Shown: positions 22,279-32,278, counted from the first letter of the stretch. The stretch: 64,000 bases of DNA from Haloactinomyces albus (GCF_031458135.1 NZ_JAVDXW010000001.1:744001-808000); one strand, 5' to 3'. Numbers and translations are program-made. The notes: a model not told the origin generated them from the sequence alone.

Positions 22279-22896
22279 TCAGCTTCTGCGGCCGAGGTCG
22301 TCGAGGCTGTTCCAGGAGGCGGCCAGACCGTAGACCAAGGCCACCGCCAGCGGTTGACACACCACCGCCGTGAGGTTGCTCAGCTTCGGTGCCACCACGA
22401 CAACATCTCCGGCCTGCGGATTCTCGGGCATCGGGTAGGCACCGGCCGCGAGCACCACGCCCAGCCGCATACCCAGCCACGCCGCGAGCAACGACCCGAG
22501 CACCGCCCCGATGAGCGCCAATGGCCCTCGCCGCCCACGCAACATCCACAGCGCGGCACCGGTCAACACTCCGGTCGCCGAACTCAGCAGCAGAAAGATC
22601 GCCAAGGCGTCGAAACGGTGATAGCTCTCCACCAGAACCGGCACCAACTCGCCGCCGCCGGCCACCACGCTCTCCTGGGGTGGAGCCAGCAGCGACCACA
22701 GCCCGCCCAGCGGCACGCCGAGCAGGGACACCAGCAACAACACGCCGAGCGCGGGCAACAGAGCGGCCTTGACCACCACCCGGGAAGTCTGGACCCGCGG
22801 CGGCCGAACCGCAGGGGAGTCATCCTGCGGCTCTGCGGGTGGTACTCGCATCGGCATCGCACGCGTACCCTGCGCCTCGACCGGTCCTTGCGGCAC
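22279..22896 (-). CDS. DUF2567-type membrane protein
   Basis: A 205-residue integral membrane protein with about four hydrophobic segments: LLPALGVLLLVSLLGVPLG, AIFLLLSSATGVLTGAALWML, LALIGAVLGSLLAAWLGMRL and TAVVCQPLAVALVYGLA. Layout and wording match the actinobacterial DUF2567 family, which in mycobacteria also lies near nadABC and a Nudix gene. Function is unknown. The GTG at 22894-22896 is six bases after GGAGG (22903-22907), which decides the start against a longer in-frame one at 22971. It is divergent from aftA. Confidence 0.8.
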   Translation of the reverse strand: MPQGPVEAQGTRAMPMRVPPAEPQDDSPAVRPPRVQTSRVVVKAALLPALGVLLLVSLLGVPLGGLWSLLAPPQESVVAGGGELVPVLVESYHRFDALAIFLLLSSATGVLTGAALWMLRGRRGPLALIGAVLGSLLAAWLGMRLGVVLAAGAYPMPENPQAGDVVVVAPKLSNLTAVVCQPLAVALVYGLAASWNSLDDLGRRS

Positions 22897-23104
22897 CCGT
22901 GGCCTCCTCACACACTCGGCTGGCTTCCGCACGAGTACCCTAGCGCTCCCGGCATCGGCCACGGCGGCCATCGGCGAGTGTGTACGCCCACACTCGCCGA
23001 GCAGCGCAGACGGCGGCGATCCTCTCGTCGTACGAGGCGCCCCGATCCGCGTGGACTATGCTGCGCCGACCGGAGTTGTTTCCCATCGCCGAAGGACGAG
23101 CACA

Positions 23105-25111
23105 GTGGCGGGAATCTTGCCCCTCCCCACACTGACCGGACCGGACAGGACCGATGAGCCGGACCACGAGTCACCCACCAGACTGTCGCTGCGCCATACG
23201 GTGATCGAACTGCTGCTGGGCTCCGTCTTCGCAGCCGTGCTCGGGCTGGCTCTGCAGTCCGCGATCACACGGATCGGTATCGGCGAGCCCAGTTACGCCC
23301 CCGAAGCCCTCGCGGCGGTCGGCAGCGCACTCGTTCTCACGCTGCTGTTCCTCCTGGCGGCCTTCGAACAGCCCCACCACCGAGTGCCACGAACGCTGCG
23401 CCTGGTGGGAACCTGGATGGCGCTGACGGCGTTCAGCACACTGGCTCTGGCACTGCCCTTGCAGTCCACCCGCTTCTACTTCGGCGGCTCCGAAGCCGAC
23501 AACGCCTTCCGGATGCAATACATGACCCGGATGGCTTCCTCGCCGGCGCTGGCCGACATGAACTACGCCGACATCGCGCCGTACTACCCCAGTGGCTGGT
23601 TCTGGCTCGGTGGGCGCTTCGCCGACCTGATCGGCTGGGAAGGCTGGGCCGCCTACAAACCGTATGCGTTGGCCTGGATTGCGGTGACCGGCGTGGTCGC
23701 CTTCACGCTGTGGAGTGTGGTCCTGCGGCGCAGGATCGCCGTACTGGTGGCGCTGGCCACCAGCCTGGCGGGCATGTTGCACGGCATCATGGAACCCTAC
23801 GCATGGCCGTCGGCGGCGTGGTTGCCTCCCGTTGCCGTACTCGCCTGGCGCGCGTTGCGCCGTGAGCAAGCCGCGCCTCGGACGCTGCTCGGTATCGGCT
23901 GTTTCGTCGGGTTCGCCTCGATCACGTACACCCTGCACTTCGGCTTCAGCGTCCTGCTGATCGTCACCATGGCGGTGCTCATCGGGATCCTCCGGGTTCG
24001 CGAGGGCAGTTCCGTCGGCTCGACCATCAAACGGCTGCTCCTGCGACTGCTGCCGATCGGCGTGCTCAGTGGTGCGATCTCACTGATCGTATGGCTGCCG
24101 TTTCTTCTTTCGGGCGGCCTGTTCCACCGCAGTGCCGCCCAGCACTACCTGCCCGAGAACAGTGCTTTCCTCCCCCTGCCGATGACCGAGGCGAACGCGT
24201 TCGGCGTGCTGTGCTTGGCAGGTCTCGTCTGGCTGTTGCTGCGTTGCCGCAGCAACCACATCGCTGCCGCACTGCTCACGGTGGTGGTGTCCGTCTACTG
24301 CTGGTTCGCCCTGTCCACGCTCGCCCTCATCGCCGAGACGACCCTGCTGGCATTCCGGCTCAACGTGATCCTCGATGTGGTTCTGGCCACGAGCGGGGTG
24401 CTCGGCCTGTGGGGACTGATCGGCTACCTACGACGCACCCTCGACACCCGCCATGCCTTCCGGATCACCGGCGTGGCATGCACACTCGGACTTCTCGGAG
24501 CCATCACGATCACCCAGTCGGCGATCGGCGACTCACTGAAGACCCCCCTCACGAACGCCTACGAGGACTACTACCCCACAGGCACCAATGCGAAGGGCCG
24601 ACAGGACCCCAGCGCGCCGAACGCCCATCTGGACGAACTCATCACCACGATCGGGACTCTGACCGGACGCAAGCCACAGGAAAACATCCTGCTCACCACG
24701 AATTACACGGTGCTGTCCTTCAAGCCGTACTGGAGCTTCCAGCAGGAGACACCGCACTATGCCAACCCACTGGCCCATTACCGGCAGCGAGCAGCCACGA
24801 TCCGGAAGTGGGCCGAAGCCGACAGCTCCCGGGAACTGCTACGGCGGCTCGACCGCAGCGAATTTCCACCGCCGAACGTGTTCGTCCTCCGGCACGAGAG
24901 GAAGCAGGAGAGCCGGGACACGACGTCGGGAAGCGAGTCCTCGAAACCGCCTCTCGGCGAGGACACACTCGCTCTGACGCTGAACGCCGACGCGTTCCCG
25001 CAGCAGCCGAACGTGCGCAACTACACCGTGTACTTCGACGCGGAGGTGTTCGACTCCCCTGCCTTCGTACAGCGCGAGGTCGGCCCCTACACCGTCATCG
25101 CCCTGCGGTGA
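23105..25111 (+). CDS. aftA: Galactan 5-O-arabinofuranosyltransferase (AftA-like)
   Basis: A 668-residue polytopic GT-C glycosyltransferase that should attach the first arabinofuranose units to the galactan, using decaprenyl-phospho-arabinose on the outer face of the membrane. Eleven or so helices occupy about residues 25-480 and an extracytoplasmic domain follows. The first large loop holds FGGSEADNAFRMQYMTRM and DMNYADIAPYYPSGWFWLGGR, where the acidic pair is the expected catalytic region. The C-terminal NVRNYTVYFDAEVFDSP is also typical of AftA. The GTG start has GAAGGA eight to nine bases upstream. It is not beside emb genes as in mycobacteria. Its presence argues for an arabinogalactan wall. 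Confidence 0.85.
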   Translation: MAGILPLPTLTGPDRTDEPDHESPTRLSLRHTVIELLLGSVFAAVLGLALQSAITRIGIGEPSYAPEALAAVGSALVLTLLFLLAAFEQPHHRVPRTLRLVGTWMALTAFSTLALALPLQSTRFYFGGSEADNAFRMQYMTRMASSPALADMNYADIAPYYPSGWFWLGGRFADLIGWEGWAAYKPYALAWIAVTGVVAFTLWSVVLRRRIAVLVALATSLAGMLHGIMEPYAWPSAAWLPPVAVLAWRALRREQAAPRTLLGIGCFVGFASITYTLHFGFSVLLIVTMAVLIGILRVREGSSVGSTIKRLLLRLLPIGVLSGAISLIVWLPFLLSGGLFHRSAAQHYLPENSAFLPLPMTEANAFGVLCLAGLVWLLLRCRSNHIAAALLTVVVSVYCWFALSTLALIAETTLLAFRLNVILDVVLATSGVLGLWGLIGYLRRTLDTRHAFRITGVACTLGLLGAITITQSAIGDSLKTPLTNAYEDYYPTGTNAKGRQDPSAPNAHLDELITTIGTLTGRKPQENILLTTNYTVLSFKPYWSFQQETPHYANPLAHYRQRAATIRKWAEADSSRELLRRLDRSEFPPPNVFVLRHERKQESRDTTSGSESSKPPLGEDTLALTLNADAFPQQPNVRNYTVYFDAEVFDSPAFVQREVGPYTVIALR

Positions 25112-25124
25112 CGGTGTAGGGGCC
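25082..25124 (+). terminator. Inverted repeat spanning the aftA stop codon
   Basis: Perfect 16-base arms (25082-25097 and 25109-25124) around an 11-base loop. The aftA stop (25109-25111) begins the right arm, so the left arm is coding. It overlaps the next, longer hairpin by four bases. Confidence 0.6.
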
Positions 25125-25168
25125 GGGTGGCCGGTACATTTCTCGCGAAATGTACCGGCCACCCGGCC
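25121..25168. terminator. Perfect 22-base inverted repeat between aftA and P450
   Basis: Arms 25121-25142 and 25147-25168 are perfect complements around the loop TCGC. It lies between the stop codons of two convergent genes (the P450 stop is at 25172), so it can terminate both. The inner part reads TTTC-loop-GAAA, as in the palindrome at 39281-39326. Confidence 0.8.
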
Positions 25169-25171
25169 GGC

Positions 25172-26395
25172 TCACCCCAGCCGCACCGGCAGGGTCTCCA
25201 GCCCCCGCATCAGAGTGCTGAAGCGCCACTGGACGTCGTCGGCGGCGACAGCCGAGGACAGGTTCGGGAACCGCTCGATCAATCGGCGCATGGCGATCTG
25301 CCCCTCCAGCCGGGCCAGCGGCGCACCGACGCAGAAGTGGATACCGTGCCCGAAAGCCAGGTGTCCGGTGGTGGAACGGTCCGGGTCGAACTCCTGCGCT
25401 CGGGGATACTTGTCCTCGTCCCGGTTGGCCGAACTCAGCGATACGAGGACGAGTTCACCCTCCGGAATCTCCACGTCCCCCAGCCTCACGGTTTCGGCGG
25501 TGAAGCGCAGTGTGGCCAGGTTGACCGGCCCGTCGTAGCGCAGGGTTTCCTCGATCACGGCGGGCACCTGCTCGAGGTCGGCCCGCACCGCCGCGAACTG
25601 CTCGGGGTTGCGCAGCAGCGCGAGCACGCCGTTGCCGATCAGGTTCACCGTCGTCTCGTGCCCGGCGACCAGGAGGACGAACACCATACTGATCAGCTCT
25701 TGCTCACTGAGCCGGTCGGCGTCCTCGCTTGCCTCGATCAGACCCGTGATCAGGTCCTCCGCCGGTTGCCTGCGTTTCTGCTCGATCAGTTCGATGAGGT
25801 AGGCGGCCATTGCTCCCGCTGCCTGCTGGGCCGCATCGGGGTCGCTGCCCACCAGCGTGTTCGACCACGTACGGAACTCGTCTCTGCGATCTTCGGGGAT
25901 TCCCAGCAGCTCACAGATGACCCGGATCGGCAGTGGGAACGCGAACGCATCGAGCAGATCCACCTCGGAACGATCGGCCATGTCGTCGAGCAGCTCCGCG
26001 GTGATCTCCTCGATCCGAGGTCGCAATGCCTCCACCCGGCGAGGGGTGAACGCCTTCATCACCAACTTGCGCAGGCGGGTGTGGTCCGGCGGATCCATAT
26101 TGAGCATGTGTGCCTGAATCGAGTCGGCGAACTCCGGCCGTGACTGGCCCGGCTGGACTTGGCTGTCCAGCAAGCCCCGCATCCGCTGGAAATCCTTGCT
26201 GAACCTGGGATCCGCCAGTGCCATCTTGGCCTCGGCGTAGCGGGTCACCACCCATACCGGCATTCCGGCCACGGTGACGACCCGCTGCGCGGGAGCGTCG
26301 GCGCGCATTTGCGCATACCGCACGTGCGGATCCTGCACGAAATCGTTGTCGAGGACGGGGACTTCGGCGTGCGAGTGATGCTCGGTGATGGACAT
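25172..26395 (-). CDS. Cytochrome P450 (bacterial class I)
   Basis: A soluble heme monooxygenase of 407 residues, the usual size for bacterial P450s that take electrons from ferredoxin. The I-helix oxygen-activation motif is LLVAGHETTVNLI, the ExxR pair is in EETLRYDG and the heme-binding loop is FGHGIHFCVGAPLARLEG with the axial Cys. The ATG at 26393-26395 has GAAAGG upstream; the frame upstream to 26455 lacks one. No ferredoxin, reductase or biosynthetic genes adjoin it, so the substrate is unknown. The motifs resemble the CYP105/CYP107 range, but subfamily cannot be fixed by eye. Confidence 0.92.
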   Translation of the reverse strand: MSITEHHSHAEVPVLDNDFVQDPHVRYAQMRADAPAQRVVTVAGMPVWVVTRYAEAKMALADPRFSKDFQRMRGLLDSQVQPGQSRPEFADSIQAHMLNMDPPDHTRLRKLVMKAFTPRRVEALRPRIEEITAELLDDMADRSEVDLLDAFAFPLPIRVICELLGIPEDRRDEFRTWSNTLVGSDPDAAQQAAGAMAAYLIELIEQKRRQPAEDLITGLIEASEDADRLSEQELISMVFVLLVAGHETTVNLIGNGVLALLRNPEQFAAVRADLEQVPAVIEETLRYDGPVNLATLRFTAETVRLGDVEIPEGELVLVSLSSANRDEDKYPRAQEFDPDRSTTGHLAFGHGIHFCVGAPLARLEGQIAMRRLIERFPNLSSAVAADDVQWRFSTLMRGLETLPVRLG

Positions 26396-26519
26396 GCCGG
26401 CCTTTCGGGATCGCCAAACAAGCTGCCATCTCCAGTGAACACCGTTTATCGCCAACTGTCATCCCGACGCTGAAAGAACCCTCGTCCGAGCAACAACACC
26501 GGCGATCACCTCGCGAGGG

Positions 26520-29500
26520 TCACACTGCGTCGAAGCAGCCCGCGCCGAGCAGCCCCTTCAGTTCTCCTTGCAGGCCGTTGTCGGTGGAGACGAAGTAGTC
26601 GCTGGACAACGCCAGGCGGGTGATGCCCCGGGGACCCTGCACCTTGACGTGCACGGGCACGGTCCCGGAATGCGCCTGCAGGGTGCGCTTGAGCTCGGTC
26701 ACCAAGGGCCGGTCCACCTTGCTGACCGGAACCTTGATGACGAACGCCGGGCTGGCCCCGGGATCGGTCTCCGCCGTGGAGATGTCCACCGGCACCGCAT
26801 CCGAGGCGAACACGCTGATCGCCCCCTCCCGCTCGTTGATGCGGCCCTTGACGGCGATCGCGGTGTCCTCGACCAGGCAGTCGGAGAACATCTCGTAGGA
26901 CTTCGGGAAGAACAGCACCTCGACACTGGCATCGAGGTCCTCCAGACTCACGATCGCCCACGGGTGGCCGTTCTTGTTGATCCGCCGCTGGATACCGGAG
27001 ATCATGCCCGCGATCTTGACCTGCGGATCCTTGCCGTCCTTACCGCCACCGTCGGAACGGTCCCCACCGACCAGTTCCGCGATCCCGGTGTCCTGGTACG
27101 GCGCCAGCAGCCGCTCGGCACCGTCCAGCGGGTGCGCCGAGACGTAGAGGCCCAGCATCTCGCGTTCGTAGGACAGCAGCTGCTTACGCGGCCATTCCTG
27201 CGAGGTGAACGTCAGGTGCGCCAACGGCGAGGCTTCCGCGCTGCTCTGTTCGGACGGGTCCGATCCGAACAGGTCGAACTGACCGAGCGCCTCCTGCCGC
27301 TTGAGTCCGATGACCGCGTCCACCGCCGCCTCGTGGTGCTGGGTCAGCGCCATCCGGGTATGCCCGAGCGAGTCGAAGGCACCGGCCTTGATCAGCGACT
27401 CGATGACCCGCTTGTTGCAGGCGGTCGTCTCGGACTTGTCCAGAAAGTCCGTGAACGAGGCGTATCGACCCTTCTCCTCGCGCACCTTGCAGATCGAGGA
27501 CACCACGTTCGAACCGACATTGCGCACGGCAGTCAAACCGAAGCGGACGTCGGAACCGACCGGGGTGAAGGTGTCCCGCGAGTCGTTGACATCCGGAGAC
27601 AGGACCCGGATGCCCATCCGGCGGCATTCGCTGAGGTAGACCGCCATCTTGTCCTTGTTGTCGCCGTTGGCGGTCAGCAGTGCGGCCATGTACTCGGCCG
27701 GGTAGTTCGCCTTGAGATAGGCGGTCCAGTAGGCCACCAGCGCGTAACCGGCGGCGTGGGACTTGTTGAACGCGTACCCGGCGAAGGGCAGCACCGTGGT
27801 CCACAGCGCGTTGATGGCCTCCTCGGTGTAGCCGTTGTTGACCATCCCCCGGTGGAACCTCTCGAACTCCTCGTCGAGAACTTCCTTCTTCTTCTTGCCC
27901 ATCGCACGGCGCAGCATGTCGGCCTGCCCCATGCTGTAGTCGGCCACCTTCTGCGCGATGGCCATGATCTGCTCCTGGTAGACGATCAGGCCGTAGGTCT
28001 CGGCGAGGATGTCGCGCAGCGGCTCCTCCAGCTCCGGATGGATCGGCTCGACGGGCTTGCGGCCGTTCTTGCGGTCGGCGTAGTCGAGGTGCGCGTTGAC
28101 CTCCATCGGACCCGGCCGGTAGAGGGCATTGGCGGCCACGATGTCGGTGAACTCGGTCGGCCGCAGGCGTTTGAGCAGCTCGCGCATGCCGCCACCCTCG
28201 AGCTGGAACACGCCCAGGCTCTCCCCGCGCGCCAGCAGTGAGTAGGTGTTGGGGTCGTCCAGCGCGAGGGTGGACAGGTCGATCTCGAGGTCGTGGTTGG
28301 TGCGGACCGACTGCAGGGCGTCACCGAGAATCGTCAGGTTCGACAATCCCAGGAAATCCATCTTGAGCAGACCGATGGCCTCACAGCTCGGGTAATCCCA
28401 ACCGGTGATCACCGAACCGTCGTCACGCATCCACAGCGGCACCGTCCCCATCAGCGGTTGGGAGGACAGGATGACCGCACACGCATGCACGCCCGCGTTG
28501 CGGATCAGGCCTTCCAATCCCCGGGCGGTGTCGAAGATCTGCGAGACGGACTGGTCGGACTCGATGAGGCCACGCACCTCGGCGGCCTCTGCGTAGCGCT
28601 CGTGCTCGGGGTCGGTGATGCCGGACAGCGGAATGTCCTTGGCCGCGACCGGTGCGGGCAGAGCCTTGGAGATCTTGTCGGCGATGGCGAAACCGGGCTG
28701 GCCGTGGTGCACGCGCGCGGCGTCCTTGATCGCGGCCTTGGTCTTGATCTTGCCGAAGGTGATGACCTGAGCGACCTTGTCCTTGCCGTACTTGTCGATG
28801 GCGTATTGCAGCACCTCGTCGCGGCGGCGGTCGTCGAAGTCGAGGTCGATGTCCGGCGGCGAGTCGCGCTCGGGATTGAGGAAGCGCTCGAAGATCAACC
28901 CGTGCGCGATCGGGTCGAGGTTGGTGATGTGCAGGACGTAGGCCAGCAGCGATCCCGCCGCCGAGCCACGACCGGGGCCGACGTGAATGCCCTGCGACTT
29001 CGCCCACCGGGTGACGTCGCCGACGACGAGGAAGTACGCGCAGTAGCCCTTGGTGTCCAGCACGTCGATCTCGAGCTTGATCCGCTCCTGGTACTCCTCG
29101 GTGACGCCGTCCGGGAAGCGACTGGGCAGGTAGTGCTCAACCTCCTCTTCCAGCGCGTCACGCTCGGTCTTGCCGTGCTCGACCGTCACACGCGGCATCC
29201 GGTCCTGAAACGACCACACGTCCTCGTAGGGCTCGATCATGTCGGCCACCAGCAGCGTGTTGTCGGCCGCACCGGGGACCTCGGCATCCCAGTAGTCGCG
29301 CATCTCCTGGGCGGACTTGAGGTAATAGCCACTGCCGTTGAGCTGGAAGCGGTCCTCGTCGTTGAGGGTCTTACCGGACTGCACGCACAGCAGCGCGTCG
29401 TGGGACTCGGCCTGATCGGCGGTGACGTAGTGGCTGTCGTTGGTGGCCAGCGGCTTGAGGCCGAGTTCCTTGCCGATCTTGAGCAGGTCCTCGCGGACGA

Positions 29501-30119
29501 ACTGCTCGATCCGCAGACCGTGGTCCATCAGCTCCAGGAAGAAGTTCTCCTGCCCGAAGATGTCACGGTAGTCCGACGCGGCCTGCAACGCCTCGCGGTA
29601 CTGCCGCAGACGCAGCCGGGTCTGCACCTCACCGGAAGGACACCCGGTGGTGGCGATGATGCCCTCGGCGTACTCGGAGATCAGCTCCCGGTCCAGCCTC
29701 GGTTTGCGGTAAGTACCTTCGAAGCTGGCACGGCTGGACAGGGTGAACAGATTGCGCAGACCGGTGCCGTTACGAGCCAGCATCGTCATGTGGGTGTAGG
29801 CGCCCGCACCCGAGACGTCACCGCCCTCGCCGTACTCGTCGGTGGTGCGCTGCTTCGACTCCCCCCAGAACACCGGCTTCTTGTGGTAGCGGCTGTACGG
29901 CGCGACATATGCCTCGATGCCGATGATCGGTTTGATGCCCGTCTTCTTAGCCTGCTGGTAGAACTCGTCGGCACCGAACATGTTGCCGTGGTCGGTCATG
30001 CCCACGGCGGGCATCTCGAGTCGCTGGGCCTCGGTGAACAGGGCACCGACCTTCGCCGCACCGTCCAACATCGAGTACTCGGTGTGCACGTGCAGGTGAA
30101 CGAAGGAATCAGCAGGCAC
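26520..30119 (-). CDS. dnaE: DNA polymerase III alpha subunit (DnaE1-type)
   Basis: The replicative polymerase of chromosome replication, 1199 residues, close to mycobacterial DnaE1. The PHP domain opens with [18 protein letters not shown] and keeps its His-rich metal sites (MTDHGN, DSHYVT), so proofreading may reside here. The catalytic acidic residues are in [15 protein letters not shown]. Family blocks [14 protein letters not shown] and [18 protein letters not shown] are present, followed by a C-terminal OB-fold region. The start is a GTG at 30117-30119 with GGGAGA nearby. It is transcribed alone; a minus-strand TAGTCT near 30276 is a possible -10. Confidence 0.97.
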   Translation of the reverse strand: MPADSFVHLHVHTEYSMLDGAAKVGALFTEAQRLEMPAVGMTDHGNMFGADEFYQQAKKTGIKPIIGIEAYVAPYSRYHKKPVFWGESKQRTTDEYGEGGDVSGAGAYTHMTMLARNGTGLRNLFTLSSRASFEGTYRKPRLDRELISEYAEGIIATTGCPSGEVQTRLRLRQYREALQAASDYRDIFGQENFFLELMDHGLRIEQFVREDLLKIGKELGLKPLATNDSHYVTADQAESHDALLCVQSGKTLNDEDRFQLNGSGYYLKSAQEMRDYWDAEVPGAADNTLLVADMIEPYEDVWSFQDRMPRVTVEHGKTERDALEEEVEHYLPSRFPDGVTEEYQERIKLEIDVLDTKGYCAYFLVVGDVTRWAKSQGIHVGPGRGSAAGSLLAYVLHITNLDPIAHGLIFERFLNPERDSPPDIDLDFDDRRRDEVLQYAIDKYGKDKVAQVITFGKIKTKAAIKDAARVHHGQPGFAIADKISKALPAPVAAKDIPLSGITDPEHERYAEAAEVRGLIESDQSVSQIFDTARGLEGLIRNAGVHACAVILSSQPLMGTVPLWMRDDGSVITGWDYPSCEAIGLLKMDFLGLSNLTILGDALQSVRTNHDLEIDLSTLALDDPNTYSLLARGESLGVFQLEGGGMRELLKRLRPTEFTDIVAANALYRPGPMEVNAHLDYADRKNGRKPVEPIHPELEEPLRDILAETYGLIVYQEQIMAIAQKVADYSMGQADMLRRAMGKKKKEVLDEEFERFHRGMVNNGYTEEAINALWTTVLPFAGYAFNKSHAAGYALVAYWTAYLKANYPAEYMAALLTANGDNKDKMAVYLSECRRMGIRVLSPDVNDSRDTFTPVGSDVRFGLTAVRNVGSNVVSSICKVREEKGRYASFTDFLDKSETTACNKRVIESLIKAGAFDSLGHTRMALTQHHEAAVDAVIGLKRQEALGQFDLFGSDPSEQSSAEASPLAHLTFTSQEWPRKQLLSYEREMLGLYVSAHPLDGAERLLAPYQDTGIAELVGGDRSDGGGKDGKDPQVKIAGMISGIQRRINKNGHPWAIVSLEDLDASVEVLFFPKSYEMFSDCLVEDTAIAVKGRINEREGAISVFASDAVPVDISTAETDPGASPAFVIKVPVSKVDRPLVTELKRTLQAHSGTVPVHVKVQGPRGITRLALSSDYFVSTDNGLQGELKGLLGAGCFDAV

Positions 30120-30434
30120 GATTGAGGTCTCCCTTCCGAGAGCGGGGCAGCGCTCGCATTCACGATGTGGCAGCCGACGCGGATCGACACATGCTCTCGG
30201 GAGTGCATACCGGACAACGTGAGTTCCGGCAGCGCGGTTCCGGCAACGTGGATTCCGGCGGCGGCTTGAGCCAGACTAACCCCGAGGACCGACCCACGCG
30301 GAGAGACCTCCCCGAGCGTGTCGCGCGTGCCGGATGCGGTAGCGGATCCGGGCTCACACGCCGACACACGGACCGGTCCGCGGAGACCGCCCGCCCGGCA
30401 TCGTGCCCCCGCTCGGCAGGTAGCGTGGCCGGAC
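30120..30434. promoter_or_regulatory. Divergent intergenic region, dnaE and winged-helix gene
   Basis: These 315 bases hold no gene. TTCCGGC-based units repeat at 30225-30235, 30239-30249 and 30254-30264, spaced 14-15 bases, which may be regulatory. A minus-strand TAGTCT at about 30276-30281 could serve dnaE. TAGCGT (30421-30426), eight bases before the GTG at 30435, could serve the plus-strand gene as a leaderless start. Confidence 0.4.
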
Positions 30435-31505
30435 GTGACCGCACCTGACCCCGTGGACATACGTCTGCTGACCTTCATCGCCGAGACGGGCCGCGCAGCA
30501 GTGCACGAGATCGCAGGTCACCTCGGCATGGACGTCCGCGACGTCGCCGCGCGATTCGCGGCACTGTCCACCAGCGGGCTCCCCCTTCTTGTCGGGGTGG
30601 AGTGTGATCCCCAGGGCATTCGCCACGCCTTGGCCACCGCCGGTGCATGGGGGCATCAATCCAGCGGCCCGTACCCGGTGGGCCCCGGGGGTTCCCGCCC
30701 CGCCGACCCGCAGTCCGGTGGCTTCAGCGGTGGACATCCCGTCCACAGCGGGCCGAGCGGTCCCCATCCCAGCGGCCCCTACCCGAGCGGTCCCTACCCC
30801 AGTCAGAGCGGCCCGCATCCGGGCAAACAGCCCGCCGCCCAACAACCCGCCGCTCCGCAGTCCCCGCCCCAACCGCTCGGCCCCGGTGGCTTTCCACCCG
30901 GTAGCGGTCCGGTCCCGCAGCAGGCTCCCGGACCGAATCCTGCTCCCCCGCAAGCGGGGCCGCACCAAGCGGGGAGCACCTGGGGGCCACCCGGTTCGGC
31001 CTCATGGGTCCGCGGGAACAGTCAGGCGGCCGCAGGTGCCCCGGCGGCCCAGCAGACACCATCTCCTCCGCCGCCTCCACCTCGCAGCGGTACCGTCGGC
31101 AGCACGCTCGAGATCGAGGGACTCGAGGGTGAGCGGATCGGCATCAAACTGGTGGAGGTGGTCGATCCCGCCGACTTCCTGTTCAGCGCCGCCGGTCATG
31201 AGCTGCAGGAAGGGCAACGGGCCGTGGTCGTGCACACCGAACTGACCAATGGCGGGGTGATGCCGTTCACCTCGCTGCCGGACCTGTATCTGGTATTGGT
31301 GGCAGAGGACGGTTCGGCGATCGCCAAGGCTCCGATGTCGTTGTCGTCCCGTCCACCCCACCAAATCGGGGTTTCCCCCGGTGAGACGGCAGGCGGGCAC
31401 ACCGTCTACGTATTGTCGGAAAGCACCACGCTCTCCGCAGTACGGTGGATGCTGCGGCCCGGCGACGGACCACGCACCCTCACCTGGGACATCACCGACC
31501 TCTAG
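30435..31505 (+). CDS. Winged-helix protein with Pro/Gly-rich linker and C-terminal beta domain
   Basis: A 356-residue protein in three parts. Residues about 1-55 look like an AsnC-type winged helix (LLTFIAETGRAAVHEIAGHLGM). Residues about 75-215 are Gly/Pro/Ser/Gln-rich with short tandem repeats of GPYPSG and GPHP type. The last 140 residues form a beta-rich domain that opens with GSTLEIEGLEGERIGIKL. There is no ligand-binding AsnC core, TM helix or signal peptide. It may be a DNA-binding regulator, but the C-terminal domain resembles domains of exported proteins, so function is uncertain. The GTG start has a TAGCGT box eight bases upstream and no ribosome site. Confidence 0.75.
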   Translation: MTAPDPVDIRLLTFIAETGRAAVHEIAGHLGMDVRDVAARFAALSTSGLPLLVGVECDPQGIRHALATAGAWGHQSSGPYPVGPGGSRPADPQSGGFSGGHPVHSGPSGPHPSGPYPSGPYPSQSGPHPGKQPAAQQPAAPQSPPQPLGPGGFPPGSGPVPQQAPGPNPAPPQAGPHQAGSTWGPPGSASWVRGNSQAAAGAPAAQQTPSPPPPPPRSGTVGSTLEIEGLEGERIGIKLVEVVDPADFLFSAAGHELQEGQRAVVVHTELTNGGVMPFTSLPDLYLVLVAEDGSAIAKAPMSLSSRPPHQIGVSPGETAGGHTVYVLSESTTLSAVRWMLRPGDGPRTLTWDITDL

Positions 31506-31612
31506 GGGTTTTCCCGACTGTCGTGCGGTGATGTCGAGGGCGCGCACCGAGGATCCGCCCGCCCGCGTCGCCTGACGTCGGGGCGCAACGTATCGGAGAC
31601 CGACCCTGGGAT

Positions 31613-32278
31613 GTGATCACGATCGATGTCGTCGGCCTGCTGAACGGCGCCATGGGATCGCCGTGGCTCTATCTCGCGGTCTTCGTGTTCGTGGCCATCG
31701 ACGGGTTCTTTCCCACCATCCCCGGCGAAACACTGGTCGTCACCTCCGGGGTGTTCGCCGCGTCCGGCAACCCGAACCTGCCGGCGGTCATCGCAGTGGG
31801 TGCCCTGGGGGGCTTCGTGGGAGACCACGTGTCGTACGCGATCGGCTATACCGCCGGTGGCCGGCTGATCGACCGGATGCGGCCCGGATCCCGCAAACGT
31901 AAGCCCTTCGACTGGGCAAGCAGGGCGCTGCACGAACGCGGCGGCGGCGTGCTGGTCATCTGCCGGTTCATTCCCGGATGCCGTACGGCCGCCACCCTGA
32001 CGACAGGATCGGTCCGCTTCCCACGCGCCTCGTTCGCCCTGTTCACCGGCATCGGAGTCACGTGCTGGGCCACCTACTTCACCCTGGTCGGCTACGTCGG
32101 CGGAATCACTTTCCAGCGCCAACCGCTCCTGGGCGTGCTGCTCGGCATCGGCATGGCGATGGTGGTCGCCGGAGTGATCGAAGGTGTCCGCCACCTCCGC
32201 AGTAGACGCTTATCGGCGGACCTGTCGGAAAATCCGGACTCCTCGGAGGAAACCTCCACCACGGCCGTGCGGGACTGA
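31613..32278 (+). CDS. DedA-family membrane protein
   Basis: A 221-residue integral membrane protein of the DedA/SNARE-associated family, thought to translocate undecaprenyl phosphate or phospholipids across the membrane. The re-entrant motif is FVAIDGFFPTIPGETLVV and the conserved Arg block is ICRFIPGCRTAATLTTG. Four to five hydrophobic segments are visible, and the tail is acidic and Ser/Thr-rich. The start is a GTG at 31613; the ribosome site is poor. A role in recycling the wall lipid carrier would suit the neighbourhood, but this is inference. Confidence 0.88.
   Translation: MITIDVVGLLNGAMGSPWLYLAVFVFVAIDGFFPTIPGETLVVTSGVFAASGNPNLPAVIAVGALGGFVGDHVSYAIGYTAGGRLIDRMRPGSRKRKPFDWASRALHERGGGVLVICRFIPGCRTAATLTTGSVRFPRASFALFTGIGVTCWATYFTLVGYVGGITFQRQPLLGVLLGIGMAMVVAGVIEGVRHLRSRRLSADLSENPDSSEETSTTAVRD

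Noticed and set aside
28293..30125. A 610-codon plus-strand frame opposite dnaE
   Set aside because: Shadow of dnaE; repetitive Val/Gly/Leu composition, no ribosome site, no recognisable domain.
30640..30990. Tandem GPYPSG-type DNA repeats as a possible minisatellite or CRISPR
   Set aside because: They are in-frame coding repeats of a Pro/Gly-rich linker with no regular spacer structure.
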